A stretch of DNA of 60,000 nucleotides, from positions 17,374,887 through 17,434,886 of the forward strand of contig NC_064034.1 of the NCBI RefSeq assembly GCF_932526225.1, read 5' to 3'. The DNA comes from Nematostella vectensis. Taxonomy: Eukaryota > Cnidaria > Anthozoa > Actiniaria > Edwardsiidae. A model generated the notes under the pieces. The model ran no database searches. It saw only the letters and a list, made by a program, of their open reading frames with translations, and was not told the origin of the DNA. The translations under genes and the position numbers were made by a program. Below, in pieces: positions 1 through 11,800 of this stretch; position 1 is the first letter of the stretch, and each line of letters begins with the position of its first letter.

Positions 1-3000
1 AGATCTCGCAGCCGATTGGCTGAGACCAATAGCCGCGCATGTCTACTGAGGATTGTGTCGATGAAGTAGTTTTCCGGTGTGTCCATATGGGCGCCTTGAC
101 TAAGGAACACAAAAAGGACAACATATATAGGGGTCACGACTATTATTTGGTTCTGGAATCGACTGTGTGACACTTGTTTCGTTTTTAATGGAGCCATTTT
201 CAGGCTAAGCTCGCTAATGAACTGTACTAAAATATTCGTCACACAAGTTGCGATGAGGAGACTTGATAAATAAAGAAGAAAAAATATAGAACGGCATTAT
301 TTTTAATATCTAATATTTTAAGATTTCAATATTTCAAACCTAAGGCCTAGTTTAATCGCCGTACTTTCCATGAGCCGTATTCAATGCAAATCAATGCAAA
401 TGAGCTAGATGCATTGTTTTGTCTTCATTTGCATGCATTTGCATTGAATACGGCTCATGGAAAGTACGATGTTTGTGCAGGGCCTTACAATCTTTAAATC
501 TTTAAATCATGCTAGCTTGGAGCAAGGCGTTTCGCTGCTTTCGCTGGCTGCTTGAAAAACAAATTGTAGCAGGCTTCCCTTGTCGCCGAAGCGGAGAAAA
601 AGAAGAAAACCACGTCAATTTCATATTAAATCTATATTAATTTTTTTAATTATAATTTTATATCTCCTTTTCGACGACCTTTTTCTTCTTTTACTTCGTT
701 AGTTAAATCGACCGGCAAAATAGAAATGACTAATATAAAATACCTCAAGTCAGCAGAAGAAGTAGAAGTAGCGGACTTCGTTCGCTGTTTATCAGCAATA
801 CTGCTCCCCTTGGAAATCGGTGCCTTATCCATTGACGGCGTCCGCATAAGGTAGGTCTTATCTAAAGAGGGTCCCCTCGATAACGTCCCGCGGGATGAGG
901 GCTTTGACCCGCGATTTTGTCCCGTTACGGCATACGGCATGTTCATATCCTCACCGTCGACGGAAGACACAGGGGAGTGGGGTGGGGAATGTAGTGGCTT
1001 GACGGACGTGGGGGTCCGCGGTGGTGAGTCGAGTTCACCGTCGCTGATACATCTCAGGAATCGAACCAGGTCTTTGGAGATCTGAGTAGTGTATAGGTTA
1101 AAAAGGACAGCCATTTTTAAGCTCCCAGTTTACAAAAGATGACAATCCTTACGCAAATGGCGAAGATTTGGGGGGACGCAATTTAACAAGGCGTCGTAAA
1201 CATGTTGATGTGATACTGAATCAAAGCTAGAAAATGGTATATCTTCGTTAGTTAGGTTCGAAATATCAACATTGGCATCGTATGACGCCATATTGACCTA
1301 AAATCGTCCCAGTATGCTGTTCGCTTACCAACTCAACCAAATCCCCGCGTAATGTAAAAGCCGGTTTACACTTGGCATTTTCGATGCAATATTTTTGTCG
1401 CATCTTTCACGGCGATTTTTTCTCTAACGCACAAACCGCGTGTAAACCGGCCATAAGAATGGCGAATAATGGTAACCGGTCTTACTAGTCCATACAAACC
1501 TGTACTCTGGAGTGTAGTTTACGTGACATTATAAAAAATTCACCCGACTCATATTTCTAATGGCCTACACCTGCCACTGAAAGCTTTTTCTAGAAGGTCA
1601 TGGCGACATATGGAAATATATCATTGTGTGGTTAGCGTGTGTTGGAGCAGTAACTTCAAATAATATACAGAACAAGTGTCACCTACTTCCCATCTGCTGA
1701 GTTCCAGGGCTTTGTCGAGTAGAATAGTTGCGTGTTGTTTACTGACGGAAGGCTTCTCAAGATTTTGAAGAATAATGAGGTAAGATGCTGCCGTTTCCAG
1801 ACGTCCTGAAGAGAGGCATTCCTACAGTAAGGAAATAGAGGAAACAATGAAGCTTATAGGTAATTGATGGCGGATGGTGTCAGAAAACATACAACCATCC
1901 AAAGTTCGTAAACCAAAAGAGTATGTAAACCCTTTTCGGTTCATCAAGAGCCATGAGCCCACTAGTATATCCGGAATCTAAGGTTGGTTTTTTGTCCCAT
2001 TACCATTCCCCTCCCCCGCCCTTTCTCAAAACTATTAATAAGGAGGCGGACGTTAACATATTTTTATTTCATTGCGAAGGAGAGTATAACCTATTTTAAC
2101 TTAAGTGACACCATCGTCACCAGTTCCGGAGGGCAATATAATCTATTATATCAGTCACATCCTCAAAAAAGCTTTAAATACAATACAAGCTTTTACAATT
2201 TCGCGTTGTCCGTTTAAAACTATTGGAGATTGTTACGTAATCGAACGGTAGTATACTGTTGACATTTCCGCTTCAATCTCAATATGCCCCCCCCCCCCAA
2301 TCTTAAGTGGCCTGCAACGGCTCTGATATGGCATATTTAGTGGCCACTGAATCGAGGCTGGCCTCTAAAAAAAGTAATCAAGAGGCGACTACAAGGTGGT
2401 AACAGAAGTTGAAGGTCTTTTTCACCTTAAACAGATCCCTAGGATTGCCGACGGCCGAAAACAGATAGCTCCATAGCGCTACTTCAGTTTTCCTGGCACA
2501 GTGCACTACAGTTTCAAGATACTGTGGGAACTCCTGGATAAACTCCACAACACGCGGTAAAAGTGCGTCTGAGAAAAAAAAAACACAACAATCTGGTCAT
2601 CCATGGAATGGTTGTCAACTGGATATTAGTTACCCGTATGTAGTTACCAGGTATGAATTCATGGATATCTGGTATGGAATGTATAGAATGTCAGGGATGA
2701 AATGGTAGTTACCTGGTATGGAATGTATAGAATGTCAGGGATGAAATGGTAGTTACCTGGTATGGAATGTATAGAATGTCAGGAATGGAATGGTAGATAC
2801 CTGGTATGGAATGTATAGAATGTCAGGGATGAAATGGTAGTTACCTGGTATGGAATGTATAGAATGTCAGGGATGAAATGGTAGTTACCTGGTATGGAAT
2901 GTATAGAATGTCAGGGATGAAATGGTAGTTACCTGGTATGGAATGTATAGAATGTCAGGGATGAAATGGTAGTTACCTGGTCTGGAATGTATAGAATGTC

Positions 3001-6000
3001 AGGGATGGAATGGTAGTTACCTGGTATGGAATGTATAGAATGTCAGGGATGAAATGGTAGTTACCTGGTATGGAATGAATAGAATGTCAGGGATGAAATG
3101 GTAGTTACCTGGTATGGAATGTATAGAATGTCAGGGATGAAATGGTAGTTACCTGGTATGGAATGTATAGAATGTCAGGGATGAAATGGTAGTTACCTGG
3201 TATGGAATAGTAGCTACATAGTAATTGAAAAGTAGTTAACCTGGTATAGAATGGCAGTTAACTGGAATAAATAGTAGTTATCAGGTAAGGAATGTTAGTT
3301 AATAAGTAAGAATCATCAGTTCCTTGTACCCTTAACCCGTAATGGATTGAATGATTTGGTATGGAATATTATTTACCTGGAATGGGTTCAGAAGCCGTCG
3401 CCTCCTCCTCCAGTACCTCATGCAGCATCAGTTCTAGCACGTGAGGGAAGTACGGCAGGTCCGTACATGTATTTGCGATCTTCAAGGCTTGCTGACCCAA
3501 ACTTCCGGGAAGAAAAGACATTCATGATACCCTTAGCCTGCTAGCCGCCTCTCATTGTGGTTTATTCGGAAATGTTTTATTTTCGAATATTGGGAACCCT
3601 GTGCGCCCGCGAAGACCGAGGTGCCCTGGGCCGAGGGTGCAAAGAAATGCACCTCGCTCTTCGCGCGCGCACAGGGTTCCCAATATTCAAAAATAAAACA
3701 TTTCCGAATAACCCTCAAAGAGAGCCGGCTAGCAGGCTATGATACCCTAAGCCGGTCATGGGCCTTGCAATGGCAAACACATACAAAAGCACACAGCATC
3801 TCGCTGTCCAAGTCCTGTTTACTGAACGATAAGCAGTGGGAAATCCTGCTGATTAACTGACAAGGGTAGAGTTTTTCAGCAACAAAATCCTCTCTCACTT
3901 CCACGTCCAATGTTCGGTCAAACTCTCCGCTTAGTCTATTTATATCGATAATCCTTGCCACGCAGGCTATCTAGCGAAAACTACATTTTTCCTGTGTTTA
4001 GTACATGCGAGTTTCATGAGCAGAGATTCACTTCAGTCTCTTACTTGCGTCGCAAAAGCTGTCGTAGAACATGATGAAGGTATACTTGTGTCTAGAATAG
4101 GAATAGAAAAACAGGGGAGTTTTCTTTACAAAGGGTATTATTATTGACTTTTTTAAATAATGCATGCAATTTTTAAATGCCTACAAGCGTTTGGATACTA
4201 GGTCTGTGGGGTGGATACAGCGATGTGGATTGGCTGTTTACCACCCTTTTTGAGTAAAAAATACAGAAAGGTATGGGCACATGGCGAGCCCTCCTGGATC
4301 TGGATCTGTTCCCTGGGCACTGCACCATTTTAACATGTATATACCGTTCTCTCCAGCGTACAAAACGGGAATGGCTGCGGGCTTAAAGATGCAGGGTTCG
4401 GTGATAAGCAATCAAGCGGCATCGGCTCATTAGCGGCGCCAAGGACAACAGCATCTTGGAAAAGAACAGCTGAAAAAGGTATTGGTCAGGGTAAGAGTAC
4501 GGATGGGGAAAAGAAGAAGACAAATACCTATATCTATTATCTAAAATTGCATCACAAAATGTATTTTATCTTTAATATGTTGCTGGATTTTTTAAAGATT
4601 GCCTTTGACTCTTACCCAATGGGTATATATTTAGTTGGAAAGGCAGCATGATCCGCTTTGACAAGAAATTCGGTGGTCTTTGGTCATTGCCCGGAAACAA
4701 TGGAAGCCAGACCTGGAGAAGAAATAAACTAATCAGGTATACCGATACAGTACTAGCACTATTAATCAACTTGCTCCTATACCGGCTTCAACCGTCCTTG
4801 TTTTACCCAGAGCATAAGGGATGGGGTCTTGTATAAGATGACTAGTAAATACAGCAATGTACTGATACCACTTTAATATCAACAGGACAGATAAACGCAC
4901 TAATTTGTGACAAGAGACATACCTTTGTCGACTCTACTTAGATTTGTATTATCATTTTATTATACTTTGTTTTTGCTTATCATTCAAGAATGATATTTAT
5001 ATTAGTTAACATTTACCTCCACCAACCCTCTATTCCGATGCTGTTAACCAAAAATCATCCTCTTTTTTGAGAATAAAAAATATTAATGTAAGTGTGCGTT
5101 TTTCTTAATTGATCGAGTTTCTAACCTATTTCGTTAGATTAGCAACACATGACTATAAATAACTCCGTGAGATCCACAGCATTGTAAGGATATTTCCGCT
5201 GACCTTCATTCCTTGAGCACCGCAGCCTAGCCACAGGGCTTCCATCAAGTGCCGTTTGTCTGGGCATGAGGTGGACGAGGTCCAGCAGTTTTCGACACAG
5301 GAAGCCAGCACGACTGGTGAGCTAAAGGATACCTGTGGTACAAACAACGCGAGGGCTGGGGCTTATTACATTTATACGAGTTATTGATAAAAGCAGCTCT
5401 ACGCTATTTCTAAAGTATCACATAATGCAGGAAAAGTTATTTAAAATGTAATATATATATATAAACCCAAAATAAAGCAAAATTGTTTGGCTAGGCAAAG
5501 CAGCAAACTTCAACTTGCTACAGGAAAATCAATACCAGACCTTTTTGGACTTTTTCTCCTTGTCAGCTAGGGCTTTATCCTTCTGGAGCATGAGAAGCCA
5601 ACCTCCGACGTTTGCTATTAGAGCCTCAACTCCGCCCAGACCATCCACGCCATCAACCTCTGAAATAAACACAAATGTGAGATAAAGGAGCAGAATAAGG
5701 GGACGGGATCGCGAATAATATTGCACGACCCTTTCAAATATCTCTTGGTCAATTTCTAAGTTCTATCTGCATTCACAACTTGCGGCGTAAGTGACGTGAT
5801 TTCAAAAGGGTTCACTAATAACTTATGGGTTATCATAATAATGTGACTTCAGACGACCGAGTATACATTTAGGTTACACGAGTAACAAGATGACAGTATG
5901 GTTGCACATTTACCTGAGTTACCATGGTAACGTGACGTCAGGGTCAGATGGATGACAGAGAGAGGATGGGGCACGTGGTTGACAAGTGAGAACTCCTGTA

Positions 6001-8827
6001 ACCTAGTCACTTGTATCGATGCAGCTGTATAAAAAGAAGGTCGTTAACAACGGATTAACCTTGTCATAGTCCATAAGGTCATATAGTCCATTAGGTCATA
6101 TAGTTCATTAGCGTATATTGTAAGTGCAAGAGGCTGGATAGAGAGAAGATTGTTAACAATAAATTGAGCTTGTTATAGTCCATAAGGTCATATAGTCCAT
6201 TAGGTCATATAGTTCTTTAGCGTATATTGTAATACAGGAGTATTGTATAACTGTATTGGCGCGAGGGAGGTGATATGGAACTCAAGCAATGACGACACGT
6301 GCTGGAAACAATGGAAAACTCAAAGAGATACATCATATATGGTACATTTTCATCGTTTTCCTCCAAACTACGATGTGGTGATGAAGCTTTGATGGTCTAG
6401 CCAAGACGGGGATATGTGCGCCGTGGATCAAGGCGTACAGGAACTTACAGCTCGGTCCTGTCTGCGACCTCTCCATGGAGTAGAAAAGCACTCGGCAATC
6501 TGAGCTGTACACGAGGAGCAAGTCTCGGAACACGTTAACGAGGAAAGCGGGCGCTGCTAGCCTGACATGCGTAGCAAAGGCATTGTCAAGGTTATTGATG
6601 CGAGGGTAGAAACGAACCTGGAAGCAAAATTTACGGCACATTTAATCATTCGGACCTTCCCGAAAAGTTGTCATCTAGTCATCTAATTCTTTTTTTTTTT
6701 TTTTTTTTTTTTTTTTTGGGGGGGGGGGGGGGGGGGCACAAAACCCCAAAGGGGTCCGATGTATGACCAAAGTTTTTTTCTACTACGGCCGCCGAGTTTA
6801 GTAGAGCGTCAATAGTCAAACTCACAGCCTGTTGCTGCCCGATCTAATACTACATCCAATACTGCTAACTTAGTTTTATTTAACTGAGCAATTCCGTAAT
6901 ATATATTATAGTATACACAATTTCTATCTAACCCCTTTCGTAGTATCGTAGTAGAGAAGGAAAAAAAGAATTTTCCATCAAACCCTTACCGTGGTACCAT
7001 TGTGAAGTTGTGAGTTGAGTCTTACCCATACGCTCTTACATATGAGTTCTTGCAGAGGGTTTGACTATTGACGCTCTACTACGCTACAACGCTACTACGG
7101 CCGTAGTAGAAAAACTTTGGTCATATATCCATTACTGTCGAATCCGTTGTATCGCGACGCCACATTTTCAAAACATCGATTTGTTTTGGTTTTCTGTTCC
7201 GTCAGTAAAACCATTCTGAGCCAATCAGAGTCTCGCTTTGTGCACTTTCCAGACAGTGTCGCGACATAAAGCCAGGCAACTGCACTAGGCGACACTGTCT
7301 GGTTTTCGGGTTTTCGCCCAGAGGATAGCCAGGGAAGTGCACAAAGCGAGACTCTGATTGGCTCAGAATGGTTTTACTGACGGAACAGAAAACCAAAACA
7401 AATCGTGTTTTGAAAACGCGGGTCGCGATACAACGTATTCGACAGTAAGTATTTGATAGAAAAACGTTGGACGGGTTAACACCTGACGCACATGTGACTT
7501 TCTGATTTGCTGGACATAAAAGAAATGTTGACCTTGACGGCGTAGAGCGCACAAACCTCATCGTTGGTAGAGTTAAAATTATAGCAGGGAACAATTAGAA
7601 AATCCTTCCACCATGCAAGCCCACCGCGGCACGTAATGCTTTGCTCCTTGAAACACAAAACATAAATTCAGATGACAGTACAAATTACAAAGATGCAGAC
7701 AGATACTGTGGAGACAATGGCGAAGAGCACTTCCCAATTTAACTGCTAAAAGAGTTTTTCACCTAATTTAAATAATCGCACAAACATTTGGCAAAAAAAT
7801 CTAATATAAGGAGAAAAGTACTCTGCTAGCAAAGCAGAGCGCTTTCTTCCTGTCTATCAGTTCGCATATCCGTGTCGCGAGTCTTTTTTTCGCGTTCTCG
7901 TTCGCGAAAGAACACACACAACGCGGATTAGTGAACTGATAGAAACAAACAGGAAGAAAGTTCTTCTAGCAGGGTAAAAAGGCTGGCATTCATAGATGCC
8001 TCTGTTAGAGACTAGGTACGCGCTAACACTTGGACAATTGAGTGACATCGCGCTTCAGGCAGGTTCACAGATGGGTGAGCAGGTCGAAGGGAGAGGCACG
8101 CACCTCCCTTGGCCGCCAAAAAATGTGGGTCATTTCTTATTAAAGGAACGTCAAATAGTATCCTTTAAACATATGATACCCATGTCTGCGCTTGTCCAAG
8201 TGTAAACAACCACGCTCTAGGCATTAAGGCCCATGATTGAACAGGGCGTAGAATGTCAGGACGAGAGCATTTCTCAAACGAAGTACTAGAGAAATCAGGG
8301 GGAGGGTGGGGGATTTTAGTACTCCCATTCACAGGCAGCCCAAGCTCATTATATGTAATTTGACGGTCAAAATTCAAAATCTTCAAAATTGTGTATTTAT
8401 GAATAAAATTAATCGCAATAACTCATTTGTGTCGTTTATTACTCGACCGAGTTTGAAGCCATTCGACTGTGATTTCACCGGGTTGCTGCGTTTTCTCCCC
8501 CACGCCTTGGGGTTATATATATTTGGGGGAGGGAACTCAGCAACCCGGTAAAATCCCAGTCGAATGGCTTCAAACTCGGTCGAGTAATAAACGGCACAAC
8601 AAGTGAGTCATCGCGGGTCATTTTATTCATAAATACACAATTTTGAAGATTTTGAATTCAGTGACGCTGCCATCCTTCCTATGCTCGCTGTGACCCTGAG
8701 GAGGGTGGGACCCTACCTGTGAGATATTCCCAAATAGCTTCCAGCGGCGGGTGTTGAGGGCATAGTGTGCAACCCCAGCTTTGCCGGCAACCGCTACGTG
8801 TATACCAGACTTATCAACAGCAGCATA
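1..8827 (-). CDS. RIC1: RIC1 exons 15-28 (RIC1 domain; exon 28 partial)
   Basis: Exons in transcript order: 8827-8717, 7646-7533, 6617-6449, 6009-5914, 5659-5541, 5332-5204, 4712-4616, 4469-4345, 4091-4045, 3501-3377, 2568-2426, 1821-1687, 1081-744, 99-1 (continues off the window). Exon 23 is 47 nt. Exon 27 (338 nt) encodes a Ser/Pro/Thr-rich segment ([19 protein letters not shown]) that is probably disordered and phosphorylated, as at the same place in vertebrate RIC1. Exon 28 resumes the conserved helical part ([18 protein letters not shown]). Exon 22 carries an insert-like stretch ([18 protein letters not shown]) between the conserved [12 protein letters not shown] and FPFCTLERT. Exon 24 is followed by a 44-bp tandem array that resembles its donor region. 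Confidence 0.88.
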
Positions 8828-11800
8828 CTGTTGAGCAGCAAGAACCACAATCAACAATACAGTCAAGCAATGGGTATGGGCACATGTATTTACTGTATTT
8901 ATTGAATTTCCACCAGTTATACTGATGCGGAAGGCACAACAGAGCTAGGCTCCTGGTCTAGTGACCCCTTGAGGGTATTGTTAGAACATAAGCATTGTAA
9001 GCACTGTCATTGGGGGTGGTCAATGTCAGAGGGTTTTTTTGCTTCCCCAGTATTTATTTTATATCCCTTCGATCCAGGTTAGTGCAGTGCAGCTTGAAGA
9101 GACAAACCTCCAGTTTATTCTTATCCGAAAAGACTGGAAATGCAGGAGAATAACTTTAACTCATTTGTCACAAGGCAGAAATCAAGGAAGGACCACGGGA
9201 AAAAAACAGGATTCGAACGTGGGCCACAGCGGTGAGAGACTGGTGCACACTAGGACACCCATGCTTCTTAAATATGTACATATGTACACTTTCAACATAA
9301 CAAACCAGTTGGCCCCCTTTAAAAACCACACATACATAATACATATTTCAAGATATGTACACTCTCACCCTAACAGGCCAATTGGCTTCCTATAAACACC
9401 ACACATACATAATAGGGTGATTTAGATCCACGACGCTGGCAAAATGACGCCACATCGCACACGTTTGATTGGGCCACGCTTTTCTTGCCGCCGTCGTATC
9501 CTGTTCAGGATGGCATTTCATGCTTTTTCATGTCCTCTTCAGGGCGGGGCACCGGTAAAAATATGCGTGCACACGCAATTGAATGTGCACAAGGCGGCGT
9601 CCTCTTGCCGGCGTCATGGATCTAAATCACCCTAATACATATTTCAAGATATGTACACCCTCACCCTAACAGGCCAGTTTGCTTCCAAGTAGCTCATAGG
9701 AATCTGTGGACAGACAAAACAAGATTGATGGCCTACAAGATAGACAACGTAATGTAAATAAGGCACACAGTCAAAACAAGATAGATGGCTTACAAAAGAG
9801 ATTATGTATGCAAGGCGCACAACAATGCTGCCACTGTACGATTTATGGATACAATCCATTGCTTGTGCGATTTATAATAATACAAATCAGACTATACTGT
9901 ACCTGTATGACAATAAAACAGACTATACTGTACCTGTATGATGATAAAACAGACTATACTGTACCTGTATGATGATAAAACAGACTATACTGTGCCTGTG
10001 TAATGATAAAACAGACTATAATGTATCTGGATGACGATAAAACAGACTATACTGTACCTGTATGATGATAAAACAGACTATACTGTATCTGAATGACGAT
10101 AAAACAGACTATACTGTACCTGGATGACGATAAAACAGACTATACTTTACCTGGATGACGATAAAACAGACTATACTGTACCTGGATGACGATAAAACAG
10201 ATTATACTGTACCTGTATAATGATAAAAAAGACTATACTGTACCTATATGACAATAAAACAGTCTATACTGTACCTGAATGACGACCCATTGCTTATTGC
10301 TGACAAGAGTACTGGGCCCAACTGATGACGTCATCAAAGGGCTGGTGCTACCACCGGTCCCCTGGCAATTGCGGAAATTCTCAGCAGAGTCGCTAACCAT
10401 GTCCCCAGTATTGAGATACAGACATTCCTCACTTTGCAGAAATAGGTGGTTGTGATTGCTCTAGGAGAAGAAGGAAAATAATAGGACACATATACTCTAT
10501 TTTCAGAACTATCTGTTATCTGATATAGTCTTTGGCACTTCTTTCAGAGCAGATTTTCTTTAAATTGTTCCGCCCAAAAAATATGCTTGACCTCCATCTT
10601 GATTATGTTTAAGTTTTATAATCTTGATTTGAATTAAAAGGCACACCCTGTTTTATCCACATGCAATAACGAGTAAAGAAACAATTTCTTCAAAAGTTTT
10701 TTTTTTACTTGGTAGTGCATGCATGGGGGTATAACATATAATGCCAGCAGTGTAGCAAAGCCTGGCTAAATCAGGCTACCGTACATCTCATGCATCATAT
10801 CACAATGCCACATACCCCCTGGTTCTCCCTGCTATTAAATAGTAATCAAGATTGCTGTCAAACTATAGGGTTTAGATTACCATACACGGGTTGACTGCTA
10901 GTGTGCTCTTCACAAACTGCAACTGCATAATATCACCTGGATGAAGTAAGATAACTGAATGAGCTCTGAGGTAAAGAGGATGTGGTATTGTGGTCTTCAA
11001 GGTCTGTAGTAATTGGCTTTCCATTGTTATAATGTCCTTGCCACATTCTTAATGCTTGTTTGCTGCTTGTTCTTTTTATCTTGTAACTGTATTATTATTA
11101 TTTATTATTCTGTTGTGGAAGAGATAATAAACATGTGCAATACAGTTCCCTTAACAAACAGTCATTAAAGCAGTGGCGTGTGCAATACAGTTCCCTTAAC
11201 AAACAGTCATTATAGCAGTGGCGGGTACAGCGGGGGGGGGGGGGGGGGTGGGATTGGGTGGATATCCACCCCCCTTTTTGAGTAAAAAAAACTGAGAGAT
11301 GGGGGTACTGTCTATGTGCCTTCCCCTGCTTGACTTTTGAAGCCGTTTATCAGGCCATCATCCACCCCCCATTTGGAAATCCTAGATCCGCCCCTGCATA
11401 GAAAGAAGGGAAGCTAGCATGAAGAATCTAATTAATCTCTATGGTTTTACTGGTTAGACAACCACAATAGTTCAAGGTTGGGCAGTTCTTAATAAGTATT
11501 AGGATTTTTAAATGTAATAGAGTGTCAGATATGTATAGGATGCTCTTGTTAGCTTTTTTTCATACCAGTGCTTCCATTGTCTTCCTCAGCAGAAACCATG
11601 ACGAGGTTATAGCCCTCGGCACCCCAAGCCTAATGAGCAACACAAATATCATTCAAAACATGGTCTCCTATCTAAGCAACACAAGTATCATTCACATGGT
11701 CTCCTATCTGAGAAACACAAGTATCATTAACATGGTCTCCTATCTGAGCAACACAAGTATCATTAACATGGTCTCCTATCTGAGCAACACAAGTATCATC

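Noticed and set aside
3533-3860. Small frames on both strands
   Set aside because: They are mirror images caused by the inverted-repeat element at 3534-3738.
7095-7658. Frame of 130 codons on the minus strand
   Set aside because: It crosses the MITE at 7132-7447; only the RIC1 exon 16 part (7533-7646, another frame) is real.
9185-9262. Functional tRNA gene
   Set aside because: A- and B-box-like motifs are present, but I cannot form the acceptor stem; kept only as a SINE-like remnant.
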